Source: Sphingopyxis sp.
GTDB taxonomy: Bacteria; Pseudomonadota; Alphaproteobacteria; Sphingomonadales; Sphingomonadaceae
Length of the DNA: 64,000 nt
Assembly (NCBI RefSeq): GCF_016704835.1
Contig: NZ_JADIZJ010000001.1
Span: forward strand, 124,001-188,000
Direction of reading: 5' to 3'
In this document: positions 1 through 8,956 of the stretch, piece after piece
Position numbering within the stretch: the first letter of the stretch is position 1
Layout of the letters: every line of letters starts with the position of its first letter
Made by a program: the position numbers and the translations under genes
Notes under the pieces: generated by a model
Told to the model about the DNA's origin: nothing
Database searches by the model: none
Seen by the model: only the letters and a program-made list of their open reading frames with translations

Positions 1-251
1 GAGTCGACGGCACAATCGACCGCGGCAACGATTTCGTCTTCCTGAGAGACGTCTGTCTTGATGAAACGAAAGTTCGCTGGGCTGCCGACGCTGGACGTGA
101 GGGTCTCACCTGATTGCTCATTTAAATCCGCTGCGACGACGTTCCAGCCCCGATCGAGAAACCAATGAACGCTGGCAAGCCCGATCCCGCTTGCGCCGCC
201 GGTAACGAGTACCGAGCGCCGCAGTTCGGGATTTTGGATCAATGAGGACAC
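1..251 (-). CDS. Short-chain dehydrogenase/reductase, 3' end outside window
   Basis: This is the N-terminal part (about 83 residues) of an SDR whose 3' end lies beyond base 1. Read from a GTG at 251 it gives the Rossmann glycine motif TGGASGIG near residues 15-22, then an acidic residue (AADLN) after the second strand, which usually favours NAD(H), and a TDVS segment. An AAGGA sits about 10 bases before the GTG. It starts 14 bases after the stop of the upstream enoyl-CoA hydratase, so the two are probably cotranscribed and may act on successive acyl-CoA intermediates. Substrate is not predictable from this piece. The start is inferred because no ATG fits. Confidence 0.8.
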   Translation of the reverse strand, partial: MSSLIQNPELRRSVLVTGGASGIGLASVHWFLDRGWNVVAADLNEQSGETLTSSVGSPANFRFIKTDVSQEDEIVAAVDCAVD

Positions 252-265
252 GGCTCTTCGATCCT

Positions 266-1156
266 TCAAATGTGGATGACGTTGTTCGGATCGGGTCTGT
301 TCTCGGCATCGGCCTGCGAATAGTCGCCAAAAGCCCGATCGCGTGCGGCGGCTGCGGCCGGCACGCCTTCCTTCTCCGCAAGCTCAAGAAATTTCAGCGC
401 TTCCGGAGTGTTTCGCATCATACCGTCGAACATGCAGCCGATGGTTTGCACTTGGGAAAGGCCCATTGCCTCCACCGCCCGATTCACAACCAGCTTATTG
501 GCTGCCAACTGCGATTGGGGAATGGTCGCCAATGCAAGTGCCTGGTCGCGCACAGTGGCTTCCAACTCGGCGAACGGCACGGATTTGTTGATGACGCCCA
601 GTTCGGCAGCGAGCTTGCCCGACATCGACTTGCCGGTGAGGCCATATTCCTTGGCTTTGGTCAGCCCCAGACGATAAATCCAGAGGCCGGTCAGATAAGC
701 GCCCCACAGTCGTGGCCCCGGCGTTCCTATGCATGCATCGTCGGACGCGATGATGAGATCGGCGGCCAATGCCAGTTCGCTGCCACCGCCCAGTGCGTAG
801 CCATGGACCATCGCGATGACGGGCTTTGGGGAACGCCACAGCGACATGAAGTTCTGGACCGGTCCGCCGGGTGCGGTCAGCCAAACGAAATCCTTGCCGA
901 TATCCCACTTGCCATCTGTCTTGATATCGTCGTCCCACGCGTGAAAACCGTCCGCAAAATCGAACCCCGCACAGAAGGACCGACCCGCCCCGCGCAGGAC
1001 GATAACCGATACGTCTGGATCGTTGCATGCAACGCCGACCGCCGCTTCGATTTCCGCCGGCATCGGCGGCACCAGAGCATTAAGGCGCGAAGGGCGGTTA
1101 AGCGTGATCGTGGCAATGGCGCCTTCGACGCCATAAATTATCGTCTCGAATTCCAC
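266..1156 (-). CDS. Enoyl-CoA hydratase/isomerase (crotonase) family protein
   Basis: A 296-residue crotonase-fold protein, expected to add water across, or isomerise, the double bond of an enoyl-CoA in the cytoplasm. Visible marks are the N-terminal ITLNRPSRLNAL segment, the first oxyanion-hole strand GAGRSFCAGFDF, and the second oxyanion-hole segment HGYALGGGSELALAADL. The body is slightly longer than the usual 255-270 residues, with an extended loop after residue 100 and a polar tail. I chose a GTG start at 1156 because GGGAGA lies about 8 bases before it; an in-frame ATG at 1189 is possible. The SDR gene follows after 14 bases. A 16-bp palindrome lies just upstream of the start. Confidence 0.88.
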   Translation of the reverse strand: MEFETIIYGVEGAIATITLNRPSRLNALVPPMPAEIEAAVGVACNDPDVSVIVLRGAGRSFCAGFDFADGFHAWDDDIKTDGKWDIGKDFVWLTAPGGPVQNFMSLWRSPKPVIAMVHGYALGGGSELALAADLIIASDDACIGTPGPRLWGAYLTGLWIYRLGLTKAKEYGLTGKSMSGKLAAELGVINKSVPFAELEATVRDQALALATIPQSQLAANKLVVNRAVEAMGLSQVQTIGCMFDGMMRNTPEALKFLELAEKEGVPAAAAARDRAFGDYSQADAENRPDPNNVIHI

Positions 1157-1193
1157 TGCTAGCTCTCCCAAATCCCACAACCACTGCATGTGT

Positions 1194-1209
1194 GAAGTGA
1201 ATTCACTTC
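1194..1209. promoter_or_regulatory. 16-bp perfect palindrome upstream of enoyl-CoA hydratase gene
   Basis: GAAGTGAATTCACTTC is a perfect inverted repeat, 38 bases upstream of the GTG start of the minus-strand hydratase gene. The size and position suit an operator for a dimeric repressor such as a TetR-family protein, but no such regulator is in the window. From here to 1418 I see no coding sequence. Confidence 0.4.
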
Positions 1210-1418
1210 TCTTTAGATTGATCAGCGGGGTTTGGCAATAGGCCTTGCGCTTACGCGCTCCAGGTTTCGATTAGTACGGAGGGACGGCACCGGAGGCGAC
1301 GGAGCCTATACTTGGAAAGGGGGCTCGAGTTTCAGCCTAGTTTCGGGGTCTGGCCGATAATATTCGCCCATATGCGTTCGGGCTGGAGGCGCGCAGCGCT
1401 CGTGATTCTAGCGTCAAC

Positions 1419-1946
1419 TCAATGACCGCTTTCGGGCTCACGCGGCAGGACGTGGAGCAGGAAGCGGCGGATGAACTCGTCGGAGCTGAGTGTCATGACG
1501 CGTTGGCGGTCGGCGCCGTCGCGGCGGTAGTCCTTATAACGCATGGTCACGCCAGCATCGCCGAACGCGAGCAGGCGCCGGTTCGAGATCGCGACCCGGT
1601 GGGTGTAGCGCGACAGATAGGCGAGCACCGCCTCGGGCCCGGCGAAGGGCGGCTTGGCATAGACGACCCAGTGCTTCTTCCGGGCCGGCGACAGGTGACG
1701 AAGGAATGTCCGTCGTTCGGCGAGCGGCGCCATTGCACCAAAGAAGCTGAGACGCCGGGCATCGTATAGCGCCAGCAACTGGGTCAGGAACAGGCGACGG
1801 AACAGTCGTCCAAGTACGCGCACCGGCAGCAGGAACGCAGGCCGAGACGATATCCAGCGCTTCCCACCGGGGGCGATGCCGCCGCCGGGCACGATCATGT
1901 GCACATGCGGATGATGCGTCATTGCGGATCCCCATGTGTGGAGCAC
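1419..1946 (-). pseudogene. IS91-family transposase fragment, truncated at both ends
   Basis: About 175 residues of an IS91-type rolling-circle (HUH/Y1) transposase. The metal-binding HPHVHMIVPGGG stretch lies at the N-terminal edge, followed by the family segment YLSRYTHRVAISNRRL and a MRYKDYRR segment. The reading frame stays open, but the N-terminal domain is missing where an IS5-type fragment abuts at about 1942. The usual C-terminal continuation after the FIRRFLLHVLP segment is replaced by an unrelated tail at about 1440. It is therefore a dead internal fragment. Confidence 0.85.
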
Positions 1947-2090
1947 AGCCGCGTCGAGCGCATGTTCAGCAAGCTAAAACAGCAACGACGCATTGCAACA
2001 CGCTATGACAAAACCCTGCTCTCGTTCGAGAGCTTCCTCAACCTCGCCGCCACGCGACTATGGCTGAAATCTTTTGTCAACACGACCTAG
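1942..2090 (+). pseudogene. IS5-family transposase C-terminal fragment
   Basis: The last about 49 residues of an IS5-type DDE transposase (IS427-like), beginning VEHSRVERMFSKLKQQRR. The VERMFSKLK segment carries the third catalytic acid (E) followed by RRIATRYDKT. Everything upstream has been lost at the junction with the minus-strand IS91 fragment. The stop codon at 2088-2090 looks natural. Confidence 0.8.
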
Positions 2091-2155
2091 CGGACTGGAG
2101 ACTTAAGACTTTACGTTCCGGACCAAACGATAATTCGGGTGGGGAAGAGCCAGTA

Positions 2156-2965
2156 TCAGGACGGTGCTCTATTTCGGACGTTATAATGTCGGATAGGCTT
2201 GTCCAGATGGTCGGCCTCAACAATCCCGATATCGGTCAGGTGACGGAGGCGCGACGCAAGAAAGGCATCTCCCAAGCCATTTCGCGGATCGCCATGTCCC
2301 ATCGCTTGTCCGACAACGCGAGCGGCAAGCGTCCATTGCGGCGGGCAGCTTTCCAGGAGCAGCCCATCGTGCGCCGAAATCGGCCTGAACACCAATCGGC
2401 CTTTGGCATCGACCTCGCGAAGCGGCTCCGGTCTCCCTGCAATGTCCACAAACTCATCGGCCAGTGCTTTCACCTCCGATGTTCCGAGCGGAATCGCCTC
2501 TTGGGCAAAAATCACCAGGGCTTCCGGGGGGTGGACGGCCACCGAATGATAGTTTTGGCGAGCCGGGACCTTCACCTGACATAGCGAAATATCGATGCTT
2601 CCCAACCAATGGCAAGCCATGCGCAGCATGACATGGTCAGCGCCACTTTCGCTCACCCAAATGAGAAGGTGGCTCGGCCGATCCTGGCTCAGGCGCGCAT
2701 GCAAATGACGCCATGGCGCGAAAGCGTCGGTCGGATCGAAACCATATTCATCCGAGAAATGTGGGCTTGCAGGAGGCTCTGGCTCGCTTGTGCCGATGGC
2801 ATCGAGCGATCGCCAGAAATTCGCGCGTTCGTATCCATCCGATAACGGACCGAGCGAAAGATCGTCCATTATGCAATATATGTCGCCGGACAGGCCAAGT
2901 TCCTGCGTCGCGAAACGCAAGCTTCCCGCCGCACTCACCGACGCGACGAGATGGGCATTAGTCAT
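2156..2965 (-). CDS. DUF1835/DUF3658 domain protein
   Basis: A 269-residue protein that begins MTNAHLVASVSAAGSL and continues with GDIYCIMDDLSLGPL, the pattern of DUF1835; the second half fits the associated DUF3658. The biochemical role of this family is unknown, and no membrane segment or signal peptide is seen. The start is the first ATG, at 2965. It stands alone between an IS5 fragment downstream and a gene-free stretch before the IS3 remnant, so the neighbours do not indicate function. The frame is intact, unlike most of its surroundings, which suggests it is still selected. Confidence 0.8.
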   Translation of the reverse strand: MTNAHLVASVSAAGSLRFATQELGLSGDIYCIMDDLSLGPLSDGYERANFWRSLDAIGTSEPEPPASPHFSDEYGFDPTDAFAPWRHLHARLSQDRPSHLLIWVSESGADHVMLRMACHWLGSIDISLCQVKVPARQNYHSVAVHPPEALVIFAQEAIPLGTSEVKALADEFVDIAGRPEPLREVDAKGRLVFRPISAHDGLLLESCPPQWTLAARVVGQAMGHGDPRNGLGDAFLASRLRHLTDIGIVEADHLDKPIRHYNVRNRAPS

Positions 2966-3385
2966 GGCGTTTCCTCGCGGTAGCCTATGCGGAGCCGAGG
3001 GCTATAAGACTCGCATCGGCCCGTTCCATAGGGGAAATACTCTCCGTCGTGCAAAGACAAGCTCACCCGCAAGTCGCGTCCACTTCGGGCCCTTTTTTTG
3101 CCGTTGAACCTTACCGCACCGAGTGCCCATTACTATTGCCGGACTTGGCCGCTGCACGAACATGACGTAATCGCGGGAGCGCCGGCCATTGGCCAGGAGC
3201 ACGAGATTACTGGAAGGTTGGTTGCTACCCGATAAGATGAAGTACGGGCTCACGATTGTCGACCGGGCCCAGCATCAAAGGAGGACATGGACATCAAGCA
3301 ATGTCGGTGCAGGCCGGTCCAGGACCGTCCTTCGAAATGATCGAGCCCAAGTTTGATCTTCCCCCGGATCGGCGGACACACTGGG
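2966..3385. other. Gene-free stretch between DUF1835 gene and IS3 remnant
   Basis: No convincing coding sequence on either strand. A T-run follows a GC-rich stretch at about 3088-3102, but without a clear stem. The segment contains the promoter side of the minus-strand DUF1835 gene and presumably the outer end of the IS3 remnant near 3360-3380. I see no other structure. Confidence 0.4.
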
Positions 3386-4249
3386 TTATCCGGTCATGCT
3401 CTGCTCGGCTTGCTCGGGGGTTAGATACCCGAGGGCCGAGTGCATGCGGTGCCGGTTGTACTAGCCTTCGATGTATCCAAACAGGGCCTGCCGCGCTTCG
3501 GCCTGCGTCGCCCATCGGCACTGATGGACAAGTTCGACCTTGAGGGCGTGGAAGAAGCTTTCCATTGGGGCATTATCGTAACAATTGCCCGTGCGGCTCA
3601 TCGAGGGCGTCGCACCGATCGCGGCCAAGTGATCGACATAGGCGCCCGCTGCGTATTGCGATCCGCGATCCGAGTGACAGATGAGACCGCGGTCGGGCCT
3701 CTGCCGCTGGGCAGCCATCATCATGGCCGCCAGTGGCAACTCGGTCCGCATGTGATCGCGCATTGCCCATCCAACGATCTTGCGGGTTGCAAGGTCGAGC
3801 ACCGCGGCCAGATACAACCACCCTTCACCGGTCGCGATATAGGTAATGTCGGCGAGCCAGATCCGGTTCGGCGCGGTTGCCACGAAGTTCTGAGCCAGCA
3901 GATTCGGAGCGATCGGCAAATAGTGACGGCTGTCGGTGGTGCACGGCCGGAACCGGCGCCCTGCCAGTGCCGGGATACGGTGCCGACGCATCAGGCGCTC
4001 GACGCGGCCACGGCTGCATCGATGACCTTCCGCCCGCAGGGCGGCATGCATTCTCGGCGATCCGTATCGCCCTTGATGCCGCGCCTGGAGCCGGCGCACG
4101 TCGTGCAGCAATGCCAAGTTCGCCGTGGTCCGCGCGCTCGGCGCACGGACGCACCAGTCGTAATAGCCGCTCCGCGACACGCCGAGCATGCGGCACATGA
4201 CGTTCACCGGCCAGGTGGACGCATGCTGCTCGATAAAGGCGAACTTCAT
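3386..4249 (-). pseudogene. IS3-family transposase OrfB, premature stop, OrfA lost
   Basis: The rve-type integrase domain of an IS3 transposase is readable: YGSPRMHAALRAEG near residue 60, the catalytic Asp regions WLADITYI and ICHSDRGSQY, and the Glu region NAPMESFFHALKVE. The frame stops at a TAG (3461-3463) after FGYIEG. Beyond it the same frame gives YNRHRMHSALGYLTPEQ and ends at a natural TAA at 3386-3388, so a sense codon (probably Tyr) has become TAG, removing about 24 residues. No OrfA is present upstream; an IS110 element begins 30 bases away and probably replaced it. Confidence 0.85.
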
Positions 4250-4279
4250 CGCGGCATCTCCGCAAAGATACCGACCGCT

Positions 4280-5311
4280 TTACCTCACTGACGCTGCTCG
4301 CTGAACCAAGAACACAGTCTCTCGCCGCATTAGAACCCAGACGATCCTCGCCAGCTTGTTGGCGAGAGCGACGACCACCGTATTATGGTGACATCGCGCC
4401 TGTAGGCCGCGCAGCCATTCGCCCAGTGCTGTGTCGCCTTTTGCCAGACTGGGCAGCGCGGCTCTCGCGCCGTGGATCAGGAGCGTCCGGAGATAAGTGT
4501 TCCCTCGCTTGCTGATCCCCAGCAGCCGCGGCTTCCCACCTGTCGTATGCTGTCGCGGAACGAGACCCAGCCAAGCTCCGAGATCTCTCGCCTGGCCAAA
4601 GGCTTCTGCTCGACCAACTGCGGCGACGAGGGCCGTGGCGTTGAGAGCGCCGATGCCGGGAATCGTCGTCAGGCGCTTGGCCACTTCGTCCGTGCGGGCG
4701 AGTTGGGCAAACTCCTGATCCTGTGCATCAATGCGGCGATCGAGAGCAGCCCATTCCGCGCGCATGTCGACCAGAAGGTCGCGGAGACGGCTGGAAACCA
4801 GCAGATTGTCGTCAGCGAGCATCTCATCAAGGGCCTTCTCGAACTTGCGGCGTCCTTGAGCTGCCGTAATGCCACGCTCAAGAAGCACGGCCCGCACCTG
4901 ATTGATCAGCGTCGTTCTCGCTCTTACCAAACGCGACCGCACGCGATGCAGCGACTGAATGTCAAGCTGCTCTTGGCTCTTCAACTCGACGAAGCGCATC
5001 GTTGGTCGGGTCGCGGCTTCCGCAATTGCCTCCGCGTCACGGTCGTCGTTTTTCTGGGCTTTGACGTAAGGGCGCACATATTCGGGTGGCATGAGCTTCA
5101 CCGTGTGACCTTGGGCGAGCAACAGGCGGCCGAGATAATGGGCACCACAGCAGGCCTCCATCGCAACCGTGCACGGCATATATTTCGCCGCAAAACTCGC
5201 GATACTCGCTGGTCGCATCCGTCGACGCAGCACTACCGCGCCCTGTTCATCCAGCGCCGCAACGCTGCAGCTGTTCTTGCCTAAGTCGATACCGATCATA
5301 ACAATGGTCAT
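4280..5311 (-). CDS. IS110-family transposase
   Basis: A 343-residue DEDD-type transposase of the IS110 family, which moves DNA by a circular intermediate rather than by DDE chemistry. The RuvC-like N-terminal domain starts MTIVMIGIDLGKNSCSVA and contains NDDRDAEAIAEA. The C-terminal Tnp_20 domain is seen in TTIPGIGALNATALVAAVG and LGISKRGNTYLRTLLIHGAR. The ATG at 5311 is preceded by GAGGAG at about 8 bases, so I prefer it to the longer ORF starting at 5380. The gene looks intact. It lies tightly against the IS3 OrfB remnant, consistent with insertion into that element. IS110 elements lack obvious terminal inverted repeats, so the ends cannot be placed. Confidence 0.9.
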   Translation of the reverse strand: MTIVMIGIDLGKNSCSVAALDEQGAVVLRRRMRPASIASFAAKYMPCTVAMEACCGAHYLGRLLLAQGHTVKLMPPEYVRPYVKAQKNDDRDAEAIAEAATRPTMRFVELKSQEQLDIQSLHRVRSRLVRARTTLINQVRAVLLERGITAAQGRRKFEKALDEMLADDNLLVSSRLRDLLVDMRAEWAALDRRIDAQDQEFAQLARTDEVAKRLTTIPGIGALNATALVAAVGRAEAFGQARDLGAWLGLVPRQHTTGGKPRLLGISKRGNTYLRTLLIHGARAALPSLAKGDTALGEWLRGLQARCHHNTVVVALANKLARIVWVLMRRETVFLVQRAASVR

Positions 5312-5728
5312 TACTCGCTCCTCTCTGACTAGCACCAACATCGTAGCTTGATGTCGGTGAGTTGGGGCGGGCCATTCCATAAATCCGTCCGCGCCGTGAT
5401 CACCGCCTGACCCACCGAATGTCTGCGGGAGGAATTTGAAGATGGCCTGACGGTATACCGACGCCCCGATAGCCTGAGTTAAAAAATGGCACTTTGATGC
5501 CGTCGTTTTTATGAGGCCTGGGTCGTGCGGCTCTCCATCTTGGCAACGGCTTTGCCGCTATGCCGTAACCGGACGTCGTTCGCCAAATTCGCCTGTCCAA
5601 CGAGTGATCGATACAACCATCGCATTATGACCATGGGGAATAACCAGGCGGCATTTTGAATTGGACGGATTGGCAGAAAAATCTGATGCGATGCAGGATA
5701 GAAAAAAATGTTGGGGGAGAGATAAATC
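5312..5728. other. Intergenic stretch, IS110 upstream side and TonB receptor leader
   Basis: No convincing gene. It holds the upstream end of the IS110 element and the leader of the TonB receptor gene. A GGGGGAGA ribosome-binding site lies at 5713-5720, about 8 bases before the receptor ATG at 5729. Confidence 0.4.
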
Positions 5729-7970
5729 ATGTCACGATATCTATTGCTGACGACGACCGCTGGGTTCCTGTTGCCGGGCACGGCGTTTGCCCAAGACACA
5801 CAGGCACAGCGCGGCTCGATTTCGGCGGCATTTGAAAATGAAATTATCGTTACCGCAACCAAAAAGCCAATGGAGAGAATGTGCAGGATGCGGTGATCGC
5901 AATTACCGCATACGGCGCCGAACAGCTAGACGCGCTTCAGGTCCGCGACGTCTCAAGTCTGAGCTTTAAAATGCCCAACGTATCGCTGGACGATGTTGGA
6001 ACGGTCAAGGGTGTAGCTAACTTTGCGGTTCGCGGTCTGGGCGTCAATTCGTCCATTCCCTCAATCGAGCCCGCCGTTGGCGTGTTTGTCGATGGCGTCT
6101 ATCTCGGTATCAATGCCGGGGTCGTGTTCGACACGTTCGATCTCGGCGGCGTCGAGGTGTTGCGTGGCCCTCAGGGGATATTGTTCGGTCGGAATGTGAC
6201 CGGCGGCGCAGTCTTGCTCAAGACCAGCGATCCCAAAAACGAGTTCGAGGCATCGGCAAAGTTTATTGCAGAATCCGGTTTGCGCGGAACCGGTGGCAAC
6301 TATTACGCCATGGGAACGGTGACGGGTCCGTTGGTAAAGGACGTATTATCGGCGAAGCTTGCGATATACTACAACAAGGATGACGGCTGGTTCAAAAACT
6401 TTCTGCCAACCGGTGGTAGCGAAACATTTGGCAAATCAGACACCGCAATCATAAGGAGTGCGATCAAGTTCGCGCCCGATGGCGCCGGTGACTTCACCTT
6501 GAAGTTCGAGCATGGTGAGTCCGATGGCCAGGGCCCGGCAATGCAAAGTCATACGGGCGGGTCCGGGCTCGCTGGACGAATAGTTAATTTCGACCGCGAA
6601 AGTTTTGATTTTTCGATTGATGAACGAGGCTTCACGACATCCAAATGGAACCAGCTTAGCGCGACGTTAAATCTGGACGTCGGCTTCGGGGACGGCGTGA
6701 TCACCAACGTATTTGGGTGGCGGGAATTTCGCCAGAATGCACGCATTGATGTTGACTCGACGCCAGCATTTCTGTTCCATACCGACGCCGGAATAGCTCA
6801 AGATCAGATCTCAAACGAGCTGCGATATGCTGGCCGTTTTGGTGAGATGATCGACATAACGACTGGTATCTATTATTTTTCGCAGAAACTTGAGTATGCC
6901 GAAGCGCGCGATCTGTTGGGGGTGCGCTGACGCAGCACGGCGGCGGTGTGCAAGATTCAAGGACTTTGGGCGTGTTTGCGCAGGCCGATTTTGATTTGAC
7001 CGAAAAGTTTTCGATCAACGCAGGTGTTCGATACTCGAATGATAAGAAGCAGGTCAGAATTGCTTCGCTTGTCCGGAATATTAGACGCCCCTGCAATGTC
7101 ATACAAAATACTTGTCCGATAGATTTTACCGGTTCGGTCGCAGCCTCGAACTGGTCACCAAAGATCGGCGCTGCTTATGAATTTAATGACAATGCGCGGG
7201 CCTATGTGCATTGGGCGCGCGCCTATCGCGCCGGCGGATTCAATTTGCGAAACACAGCGATCGATACCATCAATTTCGGACCGGGACCGTTTGAGGACGA
7301 ACGTGTCGATTCCTTTGAGCTTGGGGTCAAAACCGAACCCATGCGCCGTTCGCGCTTGAATGTAGCAATCTTCTATAACCTGATCAATAATATGCAGCGT
7401 GAGGTTAACCTCACCGATCCATTCGCTGGCACCGTTCAGGTCATCAGAAATACTGCCGATGCGACCGTGTTTGGGTTTGAGATCGATGGCCAGACCGAAA
7501 TCACAAGCGGTGTATTCCTAGAAGGCTCGCTCGGCTATTTAAAGGGCGAATACCAGAATGTTACTTTCGATCTCAACGGCGATGGCGCAATCAATGCCGC
7601 CGATGCCGACCTGAAAATTCCGCGTCTCGCAACTCTGACCGCAAATGTCGGACTGACCGTCGAGCAGGATACCAGTCTTGGCCAATTGTCAGCGCGAGTA
7701 AATTATTCGCACCGGGACAGAGTTGCATTTACCGACAATAATCTCGGCTTTTTGAATCCCGCCGATCGGATTGACGCCAGCCTTTCGCTTGCAGCGCCGA
7801 CCGGCAATGTTGTGATAACAATATTCGGCAAGAACCTGACCAATGATGTCCAGCATGGTAGTGACACACAGCTTCCCGCGATGTTGGGCCCGGTCCCACT
7901 AGGGGAACAGCCTCCCCCCTTGTCGCGCGGACGGACCTTAGGGCTGGAATTGAAGCTCAAAATAAATTGA
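5729..7970 (+). pseudogene. TonB-dependent outer-membrane receptor with two frameshifts
   Basis: A TonB-dependent receptor of about 747 residues, expected to import a bulky substrate across the outer membrane. The start at 5729 gives a signal peptide ending GTAFAQ and then the EIIVTATKK TonB-box region. The frame breaks at about 5864; adding one base in AAAAAGCC restores KKANGENVQDAVIAITAYG, a typical plug start. The plug continues RGLGVNSS and VEVLRGPQGILFGRNVTGG. A second break near 6920 in a G-run is again repaired by one base, giving DLLGGALTQHGGGVQDS. The barrel then runs to the C-terminal aromatic/hydrophobic end LGLELKLKIN. The total of 2242 bases plus 2 is an exact codon multiple. Both breaks fall in or beside homopolymers, so sequence error is possible. 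Confidence 0.85.
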
Positions 7971-8089
7971 CATAATCTCCATAACGCCTGGGATTGATCG
8001 CGCTATAGCGCGTCAATCCGGGCTTGGTGGCGGCGAAGTGTAACGGCAATAGTCCGCCTCCGGTCATCAATCTGTTCCCCGTCAGCATT

Positions 8090-8461
8090 TAGGTGTTTGA
8101 TCCCACGGTTTAAGGTGCGATCCTTTCGTTAGAATGGAAGGCAGCAGTATGGGACAGGTACGTCACGGGAGCGCCACGACCACGCACACCGTCCGAGCAG
8201 CAATACAGCGATCGCAAGCTTCGCTCGCGACGCTGAGCCGAGAGTTGGGGATCAACCCCAAGACAGTGGCGAAGTGGCGCAAACGGGCGACGGTCGAGGA
8301 TTTGAAGACCGGGCCGAAGGCCCTTCACTCCACAACCCTGACCGAAGCCGAAGAGGCGGCGGTCGTTGCGTTCCGGCGTCACATGCTGCTACCGCTGGAT
8401 GACTGTCTCTATGCGCTGCAACCGTCGATTCCGCATCTGACGCGGTCGGCGCTGCATCGAT
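8090..8461 (+). mobile_element. IS481-family remnant, copy 1 (left end and transposase N-terminus)
   Basis: The first 372 bases of the same IS481 element that is near full length at 19787-20802. It starts with TAGGTGTTTGATCCCACGG and the transposase ATG at 8134 (MEGSSMGQVRHGSATTTH), and reads about 109 residues including the HTH segment LSRELGINPKTVAKWRKR. Similarity to the larger copy ends after GCATCGAT, where an IS3 orfA fragment on the other strand takes over. Nothing beyond the DNA-binding region remains. Confidence 0.85.
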
Positions 8462-8784
8462 TGTCCGTCGTCAGAACATTCGGCACAACTCGCGCCGCAA
8501 ACGCGCGATCTCGGACGCTTGATCCGCTGGCGACCCGATCGCCGATACTGGCGGCTTCGCCGCCGGGCTTACGAGCATGTCGTTGCTATCCTGCAACTTG
8601 CGCTGCCAACGGCGCAGCATTGTTGGCATAATCCCGAGCTCAGCTGCCACTTCGGTCTGCATGCGACCGCTGGTCTCCCACAGCGCTACTGCCTCGCGCT
8701 TAAACTCATCCGTGAACCGACGCTTTGTCGTACTCGTCATCATACACCTCCTGGCTCCGCGGAGCCTATCATCGGTGTCCGTCA
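8462..8784 (-). pseudogene. IS3/IS911-type OrfA fragment
   Basis: A minus-strand OrfA helix-turn-helix protein, read from 8740 or 8743 after AGGAGG, that starts TKRRFTDEFKREAVALW and contains QTEVAAELGIMPTMLRRW. It breaks off in the leucine-zipper region (LRRELCRMF) at about 8471, where the IS481 copy 1 fragment abuts. The element's end TGACGGACACCGATG is visible at about 8784, so one terminus survives. There is no OrfB. Confidence 0.8.
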
Positions 8785-8785
8785 A

Positions 8786-8955
8786 ATCGAGGGAAGATCA
8801 TCATCCTTTGGCGAACATAAATGATCGTACCGATGAGCGTCATCACATATTCGGCAAGCTCCCGGTCGAATGTGCCATTCGGCGAAAAGAACGCCGAATT
8901 TTTGAGGATGGTCCATGTGTAGTTGCGCGGGATGGGTGCGTTGGTGCCAGAGACT
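8786..8955 (-). pseudogene. Fragment resembling conjugation protein TraH (C-terminal part)
   Basis: The minus strand between the CaiB gene and the IS3 end reads openly for about 55 codons. It contains SGTNAPIPRNYTWTILKNS and then FDRELAEYVMTLIGTIIY. The segments spanning APxPRNYTW and the ending LxGTIIY resemble the C-terminal region of the F-type type IV secretion protein TraH. The stretch has no start or stop of its own and is cut by the IS3 terminus at 8784. The family call is from memory of the motif. Confidence 0.55.
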
Positions 8956-8956
8956 T

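Noticed and set aside
242..1162. 306-codon plus-strand ORF over the first hydratase
   Set aside because: The minus strand carries clear crotonase motifs; the plus frame has none.
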